Position numbers and translations under genes: made by a program
In this document: positions 8,139-16,097 of the stretch, piece after piece
Position numbering within the stretch: position 1 is the stretch's first letter
Layout of the letters: each line of letters starts with the position of its first letter
Notes under the pieces: model-generated
Told to the model about the DNA's origin: nothing
The model's database searches: none
What the model saw: only the letters and a program-made list of their open reading frames with translations
Source: Nonomuraea sp. PA05
Lineage (GTDB): Bacteria > Actinomycetota > Actinomycetes > Streptosporangiales > Streptosporangiaceae
Direction: 5' to 3'
DNA: 64,000 nt
NCBI RefSeq assembly: GCF_008086045.1
Contig: NZ_VSEY01000002.1
Span: forward strand, 372,001-436,000

Positions 8139-9130
8139 CGCAGCGTGAACCCGGTCGGGAACGGGTCTCCGGGGTCCAGCTCGAAGACGTGCCGCCCGGT
8201 CCGGTACGCCATGCCGTCGATCTCCACGATCACGCCCTCCTCGGTCGTCTCCCGCGCGCGGGCGGTGAACACGCTGCCCACGATGCTCTCGTGGACGAGG
8301 CCGGCCGTCTTGTCCGCGTCGTGCAGCAGCGCCATCCTGGCGGCGGTGCCGGAGCCGCAGGGCGAGCGGTCCACCTCTCCGTCGGCGAACACGGTGACGT
8401 TGCGCTGCCGCCTGACGCCGTCCAGGTCGGGCAGGTCCTGGTGGAAGATCACGCCGTACACGCCGGAGAGCCGCTCGTCGGACGGGTGCCTGGCGGCGGG
8501 GTGGCCGGCCAGCTCGGCCTTGATCCGGCGGGCGTGCTCGATGAGGGCGTTGACGTGCCGGGGCTCGACCGTCAGGCCGAGGTCGGCGGCGCGTAAGGAC
8601 GCGTAGATGGCGCCGCCGTAGGAGACGCCGGCGCGCACGCCCGCGACGGGCACGTCACGGGCGATCACGTACGAGGGCACGTTGACGAAGGTGACGCCCT
8701 CGATCCGGCCGCCGGACAGCCGCACCCGGGCCGTGACGCGGCCCGACGGCACGTCGACGACCACGTCCGTCACCCCGTCGGGGGCGGCTTCGACCAGGCC
8801 CTCGCGCACCGCGTGCACGCCCAGCGCGATCGTGCCGTGCCCGCAGGCGGTGGAGAAGCCGTCCTTGTGCCAGAACAGCGCCCCGAACCGCGCCCCCGGG
8901 TCGTCCGGGGGCACCAGGAAGCAGCCGTACATGTCGGCGTGCCCGCGCGGCTCGTTGCACAGCAGCCGGCGCAGGTCGTCGAGCTCGGCCATCGCGGTGG
9001 TGCGGCGGTCGAGCACGGTGGAGCCGGGGATCTCGGGCACCCCGCCCGTCACGATCCTGAACGGCTCCCCTGCCGTGTGGTAGTCGACCGTCGTCAACAT
9101 TCGGCCCGTCAACGGCTGGCCCGTCGGCAT
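8135..9130 (-). CDS. Second proline racemase family enzyme (3-hydroxyproline dehydratase-like or epimerase)
   Basis: 331 residues, proline racemase fold. The two catalytic positions are both cysteine: STACGHGTIALG and DRSPCGSGTAARM. Two cysteines normally indicate racemase or 2-epimerase chemistry, whereas trans-3-hydroxyproline dehydratases usually carry threonine at the second site. Yet the wording around the first motif and the adjacent lhpI suggest dehydratase-pathway context. Function is therefore left open. The start at 9130 overlaps the stop of lhpA as ATGA; MLTTVDYHTAGEP ten codons later is the alternative. It is clearly paralogous to the neighbouring gene. Confidence 0.82.
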   Translation of the reverse strand: MPTGQPLTGRMLTTVDYHTAGEPFRIVTGGVPEIPGSTVLDRRTTAMAELDDLRRLLCNEPRGHADMYGCFLVPPDDPGARFGALFWHKDGFSTACGHGTIALGVHAVREGLVEAAPDGVTDVVVDVPSGRVTARVRLSGGRIEGVTFVNVPSYVIARDVPVAGVRAGVSYGGAIYASLRAADLGLTVEPRHVNALIEHARRIKAELAGHPAARHPSDERLSGVYGVIFHQDLPDLDGVRRQRNVTVFADGEVDRSPCGSGTAARMALLHDADKTAGLVHESIVGSVFTARARETTEEGVIVEIDGMAYRTGRHVFELDPGDPFPTGFTLR

Positions 9131-10131
9131 CAGAGCTCGAACCCCGCCGGGAACGGGTCGCGCGGGTCGAGGAAGTACTGGGCGGTGCCGGTGATCCAGG
9201 CCCGTCCCGTGATGGACGGCAGGACCGCGAGCTGCCCGCCCACCGTGGTCTCCTCCAGCAGCCGCCCGACGAAGTGGGTGCCGATGAACGACTCGTTCGT
9301 GAAGTCCCGCCCGAGCGGCAGCTCGCCCCTGGCGTGCAGCTGGGCCATGCGGGCGCTGGTGCCGGTGCCGCACGGCGAGCGGTCGAACCAGCCCGGGTGG
9401 ATGGCCATGGCGTGCCGCGAGTGGTGGGCGTCGGAGCCGGGGGCGGCGAAGTACACGTGGTGGCAGCCGCGGATGCGGGAGTCCTCGCGGTGGACGGGCT
9501 CGTCGGCGGCGTTGATGGCCTCCATGGTGGCCAGGCCGGCGGCGATGATCTCGTTCTTGGCCTTGCGGTCGAACGGCAGGCCGTAGTGGTCGAGGTTCAC
9601 GACGGCGTAGAAGTTGCCGCCGTACGCGAGGTCGTACGGGATCTGCCCGAAGCCCGGCACGGTCACGCTAGCGTCCAGCCTGTCGCAGTAGGACGGCACG
9701 TTGCGCAGCGTCACCGACATGGCCATGCCGTCCTCGACGGCGACGTCCACCTCGACGAGCCCGGCGGGCACCTCCAGGCGCACGGTCGTGACCGGCTCGA
9801 CCACCTCGACCATGCCGGTCTCCACCAGCACGGTGGCCACGCCGATCGTGCCGTGCCCGCACATCGGCAGCAGCCCCGACACCTCGATGAACAGCACGCC
9901 GTAGTCGGCGTCCGGCCTGGTCGGCGGCTGCAGGATGGCGCCGCTCATGGCCGAGTGGCCGCGCGGCTCCGTCATCAGCAGGGTGCGGATGTGGTCGAGG
10001 TTGTCGCGGAAGTACACGCGCCGCTCGGCCATGCTCGCGCCGGGGATGACGCCGATGCCGCCGGTGATGACCCGGGTGGGCATGCCCTCGGTGTGGGAGT
10101 CGACGGCGTGGAAAACGCGCTTGGTCCTCAT
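9130..10131 (-). CDS. lhpA: 4-Hydroxyproline 2-epimerase (proline racemase family)
   Basis: 333 residues. Catalytic cysteines occur in MCGHGTIGVA (about residue 89) and DRSPCGTGTSARM (about 250), the Cys/Cys pair used for two-base racemisation. HAVDSHTEGMPTRVITGG at the N-terminus is diagnostic of the family. In the pathway it converts trans-4-hydroxy-L-proline to cis-4-hydroxy-D-proline, the substrate of the LhpBEF dehydrogenase encoded upstream. The ATG at 10131 overlaps the lhpC stop. Plain proline racemase activity is the alternative, made unlikely by the operon. Confidence 0.88.
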   Translation of the reverse strand: MRTKRVFHAVDSHTEGMPTRVITGGIGVIPGASMAERRVYFRDNLDHIRTLLMTEPRGHSAMSGAILQPPTRPDADYGVLFIEVSGLLPMCGHGTIGVATVLVETGMVEVVEPVTTVRLEVPAGLVEVDVAVEDGMAMSVTLRNVPSYCDRLDASVTVPGFGQIPYDLAYGGNFYAVVNLDHYGLPFDRKAKNEIIAAGLATMEAINAADEPVHREDSRIRGCHHVYFAAPGSDAHHSRHAMAIHPGWFDRSPCGTGTSARMAQLHARGELPLGRDFTNESFIGTHFVGRLLEETTVGGQLAVLPSITGRAWITGTAQYFLDPRDPFPAGFEL

Positions 10132-11021
10132 CGCAGCCCTTCTGCCAGTGCCTTCTCGGTCGCCGCACGCACGATAGCGGCCTGCTCGTCCGTCAGCGGC
10201 TGCCTGGGCTCCCTGCACGGGCCGCCATGGCGGCCCGCCAGGTCCATCGACAGCTTGATGGCCTGGACGAACTCCGTCTTGGAGTCCCAGCGCAGCAGCG
10301 GGTGCAGGGTCCGGTACAGCGGCAGCGCCGTCTCCAGGTCACCGGCCACGGCCGCGCGGTACAGGGCGCTGTTGGAGGCGGGCAGCGCGTTCGGGTAGCC
10401 GGCGATCCAGCCCACCGCCCCGGCCACGGCCAGCTCCAGCAGCACGTCGTCGGAGCCGATCAGCAGGTCCAGCCCGGGTGCGAGCTCGGCGATCTCGTAC
10501 GCCCTGCGCACGTCGCCGCTGAACTCCTTGATCGCCACGATCAGCCCCTCCTCGTGCAGCCTGGCCAGCAGCGCGGGGGTGAGGTCCACCTTGGTGTCGT
10601 AGGGGTTGTTGTAGGCCACGATCGGCACGCCGGCCTTGGCGACCTCGCGGTAGTGCGCCACGACCGCCCGCTCGTCGGCCCGGTAGGCGTTCGGCGGCAG
10701 CAGGAGGACCGAGCCGCAGCCCGCCTCGCCCGCCTGCTCGGCCCAGCGCCGCGACTCCGCGGCGCCGTACGCGCCCGCGCCCGCCATCACGTTGCCGCCG
10801 CCGACCGCCGCGACGGCGGTCTCGATGACCTTCGTGCGCTCCTGCGGGGTGAGCGTCTGGTACTCGCCGAGCGAGCCGTTCGGTACGACGCCGTCGCAGC
10901 CGTTGCCGACCAGCCAGCGGCAGTGCTCCGCGTAGCCGTCGTAGTCGACCGAGAGGTCGTCGCGCAGGGGGAGCGCGGTGGCGACCATGACGCCCTGCCA
11001 GGGCTTGCTGCGGTGTTCCAT
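10128..11021 (-). CDS. lhpC: Pyrroline-4-hydroxy-2-carboxylate deaminase (DapA superfamily)
   Basis: 297 residues, N-acetylneuraminate lyase/dihydrodipicolinate synthase TIM barrel. The Schiff-base lysine is in IVAIKEFSGD and the catalytic tyrosine region is VAYNNPYDTKVDL. NGSLGEYQTLTPQER replaces the usual GTTGE loop, as in the deaminase branch. It would convert delta1-pyrroline-4-hydroxy-2-carboxylate to 2-oxoglutarate semialdehyde plus ammonia. The ATG at 11021 has GGAGG eight bases upstream. The next enzyme, 2-oxoglutarate semialdehyde dehydrogenase, is not in this window. Confidence 0.9.
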   Translation of the reverse strand: MEHRSKPWQGVMVATALPLRDDLSVDYDGYAEHCRWLVGNGCDGVVPNGSLGEYQTLTPQERTKVIETAVAAVGGGNVMAGAGAYGAAESRRWAEQAGEAGCGSVLLLPPNAYRADERAVVAHYREVAKAGVPIVAYNNPYDTKVDLTPALLARLHEEGLIVAIKEFSGDVRRAYEIAELAPGLDLLIGSDDVLLELAVAGAVGWIAGYPNALPASNSALYRAAVAGDLETALPLYRTLHPLLRWDSKTEFVQAIKLSMDLAGRHGGPCREPRQPLTDEQAAIVRAATEKALAEGLR

Positions 11022-11047
11022 GGGGAGGTCCTCCAGATGTCGGGGGG

Positions 11048-12778
11048 TCAGTGAGCGGAAGGGTCGTCGGGGGGAATGTCGCTGGCGTCGGCGCTGGTGT
11101 CGGCGCTGGTATCGGCGCCGGTGTCGGCGCTGGCGTCGGCGCTGGTGGTGAGGGAGGCCAGGGCGCCGAGCGTGACGGGCTGGGCGATCGGGCGGCGGGG
11201 CGGCTGGGGCCGTTCGCCTGCCAGGCAGGAGACGGCGTAGCCGCAGACGCGGCCCTGGCACCAGCCCATGCCGGGCCTGGCCAGCAGCTTGACCGCGCGC
11301 GCGTCGGTGGCGCCGAGCGCCTGCGCCTCGCGTACCCGGGCCAGCGGCACCTCCTCGCACCGGCACACGAGCGTGTCGTCGTGCAGCCACCCCTGCCAGC
11401 CGGGCTTGACGGGGTACGCGCGCTGCAGCGCCTCCCCGAACGCCCGCCACCGCTCCCGCCTGCGCGCGAACAACGGCGGCACGACAGCCGCCTGAACGGC
11501 GCGCTCATCGGCGACGTCGGCGCCACCAGCGAGGCGATCGGCGTCCGCATCCGCAACGTCGGCGCGACCAGCGGGGCGGCCGGTGCCCGCATTCGCGACG
11601 ATGGCGCCACCAGCGAGGCGGACGGCGCGCGCGTCGGCGACGATGGCGCGGCCGGCGAGACGGCCCTCCAGTTCGGCCAGCCGCCAGCCGCCCACCCCGA
11701 CGGGCTCGCCCGCCGCCCACACGCCCGGCACGGTGGTCCTGAGGGTGGCGTCCACGCTCAGGACGGGGCTGCCGTCCACGTCGTGGCGGGTCTGGCAGCC
11801 GAGTTGTGTCCCCAGCTCGATCTGCGGCACGAAGCCGTACCCGACGGCCACCGCGTCGCACTCGACGACGTGGCTGGCGGTGACGTTCCAGTCCTGGTCG
11901 AGGCGGGCGATGGTGACGGCCTCCACCTCGTGCTCGCCGTGGGCGGCCACCACCGCCTGTCTCGTCCGGTACGGCACCCGGTGCCTGGCCAGGGCGGCCG
12001 CGTATCCCGCCGCCTCCCCGGACTTGCCCAGGGCCAGTACGGGGTGCCTGGCCAGGCCGAGGCCGCCGTTGGCCTCGTACACGCCGAGCACCCGCGCCCC
12101 CGCGCCCGCCAGGCCTGTGGCGACGGGCAGCAGGAACGGCCCGGTGCCGGACACCACGATGCGGCGGCCCGCCACGACTCCGCCGCCCTTGAGCAGCGCC
12201 TGCGCGCCGCCGGCGGTCAGCACGCCCGGCAGGTCCCAGCCGGGGAACGGCAGCGGCCGGTCGTGCGCCCCGGTCGCGATCAGCAACCGCCGCGCCCGCA
12301 ACACCACCGCCCGCTCCTCACGAGCGCCCGTGTCGCCACCGGCGCCCGGCCTCGCGGCCGCCGGGGACGCCATCGCACCAGAAGCCGAGGACGCCCTCGC
12401 ACCGGTCGCCGAAGACGCCATCACATCGGCCGCCGAGGACGCCATCGCGCCGGTCGCCGAGGACGTCGGCGCGCCGGTCGCCGCAGGCCCGGTGCCTCTG
12501 GTCGCGCAGTGCACCAGCAGGTCGCCGTCCGGTTCGCGGGACACCGCCCAAACCTGGTGCCGCAGCAGAACGTCGGCGCGCGTGTCGAGCGCCCGCGCCT
12601 GCCGCAGGAACCGTTCGAGCCCCGGCGCGCGCTTGGGCTCGGCCGCGTGCCGGAAGTACTGGCCGCCGAGCCGGATCCCGGAGTCCACCAGCGCCACCCG
12701 CAGCCCGGCCAGCGCCGCCGTGAGCGCGCCCGCCACGCCGGCGGGCCCGCCGCCGACCACCACGAGGTCGTACGTCAC
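11048..12778 (-). CDS. lhpE: Hydroxyproline dehydrogenase alpha subunit, FAD/NAD oxidoreductase with BFD-like Fe-S domain
   Basis: 576 residues. The N-terminal FAD motif is VVVGGGPAGVAGAL and a second dinucleotide fold starts at VVSGTGPFLLPVA. The C-terminal BFD-like domain has four cysteines (CRC near residue 468, then CQGRVC near 505) for a [2Fe-2S] cluster. This is the alpha subunit of the three-part D-hydroxyproline dehydrogenase, with lhpB and lhpF upstream; GTGA overlap with lhpF supports coupling. It is longer than the roughly 450-480 residues I would expect because three low-complexity in-frame insertions are present: about residues 98-140, 372-428 and 544-565. Core motifs lie outside them. 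Confidence 0.88.
   Translation of the reverse strand: MTYDLVVVGGGPAGVAGALTAALAGLRVALVDSGIRLGGQYFRHAAEPKRAPGLERFLRQARALDTRADVLLRHQVWAVSREPDGDLLVHCATRGTGPAATGAPTSSATGAMASSAADVMASSATGARASSASGAMASPAAARPGAGGDTGAREERAVVLRARRLLIATGAHDRPLPFPGWDLPGVLTAGGAQALLKGGGVVAGRRIVVSGTGPFLLPVATGLAGAGARVLGVYEANGGLGLARHPVLALGKSGEAAGYAAALARHRVPYRTRQAVVAAHGEHEVEAVTIARLDQDWNVTASHVVECDAVAVGYGFVPQIELGTQLGCQTRHDVDGSPVLSVDATLRTTVPGVWAAGEPVGVGGWRLAELEGRLAGRAIVADARAVRLAGGAIVANAGTGRPAGRADVADADADRLAGGADVADERAVQAAVVPPLFARRRERWRAFGEALQRAYPVKPGWQGWLHDDTLVCRCEEVPLARVREAQALGATDARAVKLLARPGMGWCQGRVCGYAVSCLAGERPQPPRRPIAQPVTLGALASLTTSADASADTGADTSADTSADASDIPPDDPSAH
11085..11144. repeat. 12-bp tandem repeat in lhpE 3' end
   Basis: Five copies of a 12-bp unit close to GTGTCGGCGCTG encode a Ser-Ala-Asp-(Ala/Thr)-type tail near the C-terminus of LhpE, beyond the Fe-S domain. 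In-frame expansion. Confidence 0.85.
11495..11662. repeat. 42-bp (14-residue) tandem repeat inside lhpE
   Basis: Four degenerate copies of a 42-bp unit encode 14-residue repeats of the form RLAGgAiVAdaraV. They follow the conserved AELEG segment and precede the BFD-like domain. The reading frame is kept throughout. Confidence 0.8.
12360..12479. repeat. 24-bp (8-residue) tandem repeat inside lhpE
   Basis: Five copies of a 24-bp unit (12360, 12384, 12408, 12432, 12456) related to GCCGAGGACGCCATCGCG. They encode an Ala/Ser/Thr/Met-rich insertion within the first FAD domain. Confidence 0.85.
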
Positions 12779-13017
12779 GCCGTCGTCACCTCGTCCCCCG
12801 GCTCGGCCTCCAGCAGGCAGGCCCGCTCGGGCGGGCGCCCGTTCACCGAGATCAGGCAGTCGAAGCAGACCCCGATCCCGCAGAACAGCCCGCGCGGCCG
12901 CCCGCCGAAGCGGGTGGTGCGCCAGGACCGCACCCCGGCCGCGTGCAGGGCCGCGCCGATGGTCTGCCCCGGCACGACGGGCACGGAGCGGCCGTCGACG
13001 GTGATGTGGAAAGTCAC
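12775..13017 (-). CDS. lhpF: Hydroxyproline dehydrogenase gamma subunit, small [2Fe-2S] protein
   Basis: 80 residues. The cysteine pattern C-x4-C-x2-C (FCGIGVCFDC) with a later cysteine in RACLLE is that of the plant-type [2Fe-2S] fold used by small subunits of sarcosine oxidase-like and LhpBEF enzymes. GTGA overlaps join it to lhpB upstream and lhpE downstream. It likely shuttles electrons between the two flavin subunits. Confidence 0.88.
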   Translation of the reverse strand: MTFHITVDGRSVPVVPGQTIGAALHAAGVRSWRTTRFGGRPRGLFCGIGVCFDCLISVNGRPPERACLLEAEPGDEVTTA

Positions 13018-14174
13018 GAGGCCTCCTCGGAGGAGAGCGAGGGTGCGGGGAAACGGTCGGGGCGGAAGGGCTGCAGGTCGAGGTCGGTCCGCTCCCCCGC
13101 GAGAAGCTGAGCGAGCAGATGCCCGGTGGCCGGAGCCAGCCCGATCCCCGCCCCCTCATGACCGCACGCGTGATACAACCCGGGCATCCGCGGGTCCGCC
13201 CCGATGACCGGCAGGTGATCGGGGCAGTACGGCCGGAACCCGCAGTACGACCGGATCGCCCGCACCTCCCGCAACGCCGGGAAGAGCGCGACCGCCTGCT
13301 CGGCCAGCCGCGCCAGCACCGGCACCGACGTGGTCCTGTCGAATCCGACGCGTTCCCTGCTGGCCCCGATGAGCACGGTCCCGGCGGGTGTGCCCTCCAC
13401 CACGGCGGAGGTCTCCAGCCCGGCGGAGTCGCTGGCCACGTTCGTCACGTAGGCGGCGGTGTAGACCTTGTGCCTGATGAGCGGTTCGCGCAGCGGCTCG
13501 GTGACGAGGATGAACCCGCGCCTGGGCAGCACCGGCAGGTGCACGCCCGCGAGCGCGGCGACCTCGCCGCCCCAGGTGCCGGCGGCGTTGACGACGGCGT
13601 CGCCGAGGACGTCGCCGTCCGTGGTGCGCACGCCCGTGATCCGGTCTCCCGAGCGCAGGACGCCGGTCACGGTGGCGCCGAGCCGCAGCCGCAGCGTGCC
13701 GTGGCCGAAGCGTTCCGCGCCGTGCCGCAGCAGGGCGGCGGCGGCGAGCATGGGCTGCACCTGGGCGTCCTGGGGGTAGAACACGCCTCCTGCCAGGCCT
13801 TCCGCCAGGTGCGGCTCGTAGTCGCGCAGCCTGGGGGCGGGCACGAGGGTGTGCTCGACGCCCTGCTTGCCCGCCAGTTCGGTGAGCTGCCGCTGGACGT
13901 CCTCGGTCTCGGCGACGACCAGCCCGCCCTTCGGCTCGAACTCGAACCCGCCGAGCTCGGCCAGCGAGCGCCACAGCCGGTTCGACAGCACGGCGAGGTC
14001 CAGCTCGGGGCCGGGTTCCTTGTCGGAGACCAGTACGTTGCCCTCGCCCGAGCCGGTCGTGCCGCCGGCCACCGGGCCGCGGTCGATCACGGTCACGTCG
14101 AGGCCCGCGCGCGCCGCGTAGTAGGCGCAGGCCGCCCCCACCACTCCCGCGCCGACGACGATCACGTCGGACAT
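13014..14174 (-). CDS. lhpB: Hydroxyproline dehydrogenase beta subunit (DadA-like FAD amine dehydrogenase)
   Basis: 386 residues of the D-amino acid oxidase/DadA family. The N-terminal dinucleotide motif is VIVVGAGVVGAACAYYAA; the C-terminal substrate-domain motifs are SYCGFRPYCPDHLPVIG and HACGHEGAGIGLAP. It would oxidise cis-4-hydroxy-D-proline to the pyrroline, passing electrons to LhpE/LhpF. First gene of the operon. The ATG at 14174 follows a strong AGGAGGTG. Glycine or sarcosine oxidase-like activity is the alternative if the neighbours were ignored. Confidence 0.88.
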   Translation of the reverse strand: MSDVIVVGAGVVGAACAYYAARAGLDVTVIDRGPVAGGTTGSGEGNVLVSDKEPGPELDLAVLSNRLWRSLAELGGFEFEPKGGLVVAETEDVQRQLTELAGKQGVEHTLVPAPRLRDYEPHLAEGLAGGVFYPQDAQVQPMLAAAALLRHGAERFGHGTLRLRLGATVTGVLRSGDRITGVRTTDGDVLGDAVVNAAGTWGGEVAALAGVHLPVLPRRGFILVTEPLREPLIRHKVYTAAYVTNVASDSAGLETSAVVEGTPAGTVLIGASRERVGFDRTTSVPVLARLAEQAVALFPALREVRAIRSYCGFRPYCPDHLPVIGADPRMPGLYHACGHEGAGIGLAPATGHLLAQLLAGERTDLDLQPFRPDRFPAPSLSSEEAS

Positions 14175-14193
14175 CACCACCTCCTGGCAGTAA

Positions 14194-14204
14194 TATGTCA
14201 CATA
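14194..14204. promoter_or_regulatory. Palindromic operator upstream of the lhp operon
   Basis: TATGT-C-ACATA is a perfect palindrome 20 bases before the lhpB start, in an AT-rich spot of the lhpB-ctaA gap. Length and symmetry suit an FCD-type GntR dimer, so the operon's own GntR protein is the likely ligand. The assignment is inferred. Confidence 0.55.
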
Positions 14205-14269
14205 CCTTGGATGCTTGAGAAGCCCGCAGCCCCCACAAGCCCGATGGCCGGACCGGCCAGTGGGGCCCC

Positions 14270-14275
14270 TACCAT
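14270..14275 (+). promoter_or_regulatory. -10 element for leaderless ctaA
   Basis: TACCAT lies seven bases before the GTG at 14283. This is the canonical TANNNT spacing for actinobacterial leaderless transcripts and supports that GTG as the start. No strong -35 element is evident. Confidence 0.5.
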
Positions 14276-14282
14276 CGATGAC

Positions 14283-15269
14283 GTGAAGCTACCCACGGAC
14301 AACCCCCACCTCCTCGCGCGTTTCGTCCGGTCCTTCTGGGCGCCGACCACGCGCTCGATGCGCGTCTGGGCGTTGGCCTCCGTGGTGGTCAACGCCGGCA
14401 TCACACTCACCGGGGCCGGAGTGCGCGTCACCGCCTCCGGGCTCGGCTGCCCGACGTGGCCCAGGTGCACGCCCGACAGCTTCATCCCGGTCGCGCATCC
14501 CGAGGTTTCGCCGCTGAACATGGCCGTCGAGTTCGGCAACCGGCTGCTCACGTTCCTGGTGCTGGCCGTGGGCGTCGCCTGCTGGGTGGCCGCCGTGCGG
14601 ATGCGTCCGCGCCGCGTCTCCCTGATCCGCCTGGCCTGGCTGCAGCCGATCGGGATCATCGCGCAGGCCCTGTGGGGCGGGCTGGTGGTCAACACGATGC
14701 TCAACCCGTTCACCGTCGGCACGCACTACCTCATCTCCAGCGGCCTGATCGCGGCCTGCTGGATGTTGTACGCGCGCGCGGGCGAGGGCGACGGGCCCGC
14801 GCGGCCGGTCGTCCACCGCAACATCCGCGTGCTGGGCCACCTGCTGGTGGCGGCCGTGTTCGCGCTGCTGGTGATCGGGGTCGTGGTGAGCGGCACGGGG
14901 CCGCACTCGGGCGACGAGATGGCCTCCCGCTTCGACCTCGACATCGAGACCGTGGCCAGGCTGCACGCCGACGTGGCCTACGTGGTGGCGGGGCTGACGT
15001 TCGCGCTGCTGTTCGCCCTGCATGTGACGGACGCGCCGCGCCTGGCCAAGCGGGCGGCGATGGCCGCGTTCGGCGTGGTGCTGCTGCAGGGCGTGATCGG
15101 TTACACGCAGTGGTTCCTGGCCGTGCCCGCGGTGCTGGTCCTGCTGCACGTCCTCGGCTCGACGCTGGTCTGGATCACCGCGCTGAGGGTCGCCACCTCG
15201 CTGCGCTCCCGCGACCCCGAGCCGTCCGCCGCCGCCCACTCCCCCACCGAGGCAGCCGCCGTCGCCTGA
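14283..15269 (+). CDS. ctaA: Haem A synthase CtaA (COX15 family)
   Basis: 328 residues with eight predicted helices in two four-helix bundles. GAGVRVTASGLGCPTWPRC carries the cysteine pair in the first external loop, and haem-ligand histidines fall in VGTHYLISSG, RLHADVAYV and LLHVLGSTL. It oxidises the C8 methyl group of haem O to give haem A for cytochrome aa3 oxidase. The start is the GTG at 14283, set by the -10 element; an ATG at 14211 would add 24 weakly conserved-looking residues. Position near the ABC exporter, sufR and ctaB matches other actinobacteria. Confidence 0.92.
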   Translation: MKLPTDNPHLLARFVRSFWAPTTRSMRVWALASVVVNAGITLTGAGVRVTASGLGCPTWPRCTPDSFIPVAHPEVSPLNMAVEFGNRLLTFLVLAVGVACWVAAVRMRPRRVSLIRLAWLQPIGIIAQALWGGLVVNTMLNPFTVGTHYLISSGLIAACWMLYARAGEGDGPARPVVHRNIRVLGHLLVAAVFALLVIGVVVSGTGPHSGDEMASRFDLDIETVARLHADVAYVVAGLTFALLFALHVTDAPRLAKRAAMAAFGVVLLQGVIGYTQWFLAVPAVLVLLHVLGSTLVWITALRVATSLRSRDPEPSAAAHSPTEAAAVA

Positions 15270-15331
15270 GCGGATATGCCAGGGTATGTGGTGTTACATT
15301 CGCCACTCCCCCGGCCAGGAAGGGGTGTGCT

Positions 15332-16030
15332 TTGCGGGGAAAAGTCCGCCTCTCCCGGAAGGCGCTGCGCCGCGCGTACCAGGGGCTGGTGCTGGCCAGC
15401 GTGCTCGCGCTGGCGCCCATGACGTGGGCCTGGCTCGGCAGCTCGGGACACCGGGCGATGGCCGAGGACGCGGGCTGGATCCGGCGGGTGCCCGAGACGC
15501 AGGCGGCGCTGGTGCTCGGCGCCGGCCTGTTCGCCGGGCAGCCCTCCCCGATGCTGGCCCGCAGGCTCGACATCGCCGCCGAGCTGTACCTGGCGGGCAA
15601 GGTAAAGGCGCTGCTGCTGTCGGGTGACAACAGCCGCAAGGAGTACGACGAGCCCACCGCCATGCGCGACTACCTGCGCGCCAAGGGGGTGCCCGACGCG
15701 GTGATGGTGCTCGACTACGCCGGCTTCGACACGTGGGACTCGTGCGTGCGGGCGCGCAAGGTGTTCGGCGCCGAGCGGGTGACCGTGGTGACCCAGGAGT
15801 TCCACATCCCCAGGGCCGTGACGCTGTGCAGGACGGCCGGGCTGGAGACGTTCGGCGCCGGTGACGACTCCTCCAGGCGCTGGGCCACCACCACGTACGC
15901 CTACGCCGCCCGCGAGCTGTTCGCCACCGCCAAGGCCTTCACCGACGCCCTGATCCTGAACTCCGACCCGGTCTACCCGGGGCCCCGCGAGGTCTCGCTC
16001 ACCCGCATCCTGTCCCAGCCGGGCGCGTAG
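15332..16030 (+). CDS. YdcF/SanA/ElyC-like DUF218 membrane-anchored protein
   Basis: 232 residues. One N-terminal membrane helix (ALRRAYQGLVLASVLALAP) is followed by a DUF218 domain: AALVLGAGL, KVKALLLSGDN, EPTAMRDYLRAKGVP and VTVVTQEFHIPRAV. Family members influence vancomycin sensitivity and lipid carrier or envelope metabolism in E. coli; the biochemical role is not settled. The TTG at 15332 has GGAAGGGG six bases upstream and is the only start in this frame that fits. The 3' end is the first copy of a 32-bp tandem repeat. Confidence 0.85.
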   Translation: MRGKVRLSRKALRRAYQGLVLASVLALAPMTWAWLGSSGHRAMAEDAGWIRRVPETQAALVLGAGLFAGQPSPMLARRLDIAAELYLAGKVKALLLSGDNSRKEYDEPTAMRDYLRAKGVPDAVMVLDYAGFDTWDSCVRARKVFGAERVTVVTQEFHIPRAVTLCRTAGLETFGAGDDSSRRWATTTYAYAARELFATAKAFTDALILNSDPVYPGPREVSLTRILSQPGA

Positions 16031-16097
16031 CCACGCGCATCCCGTCTCAGCCGGGCGCGCAGGTCACCCGCGTCCCGTCTCAGCCGGGCGCGCCGGG
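16001..16097. repeat. 32-33-bp repeat, three copies, spanning a convergent junction
   Basis: Copies begin at 16001, 16033 and 16066. The first is the last codons and stop of the YdcF-like gene. The third contains the stop and last codons of the convergent prsW gene. The middle copy is non-coding. Each carries the core CAGCCGGGCGCG. Confidence 0.85.

Noticed and set aside
8135..9130. Firm naming as trans-3-hydroxyproline dehydratase (lhpH)
   Set aside because: The second catalytic residue is cysteine rather than threonine, so the sequence does not support a definite name.
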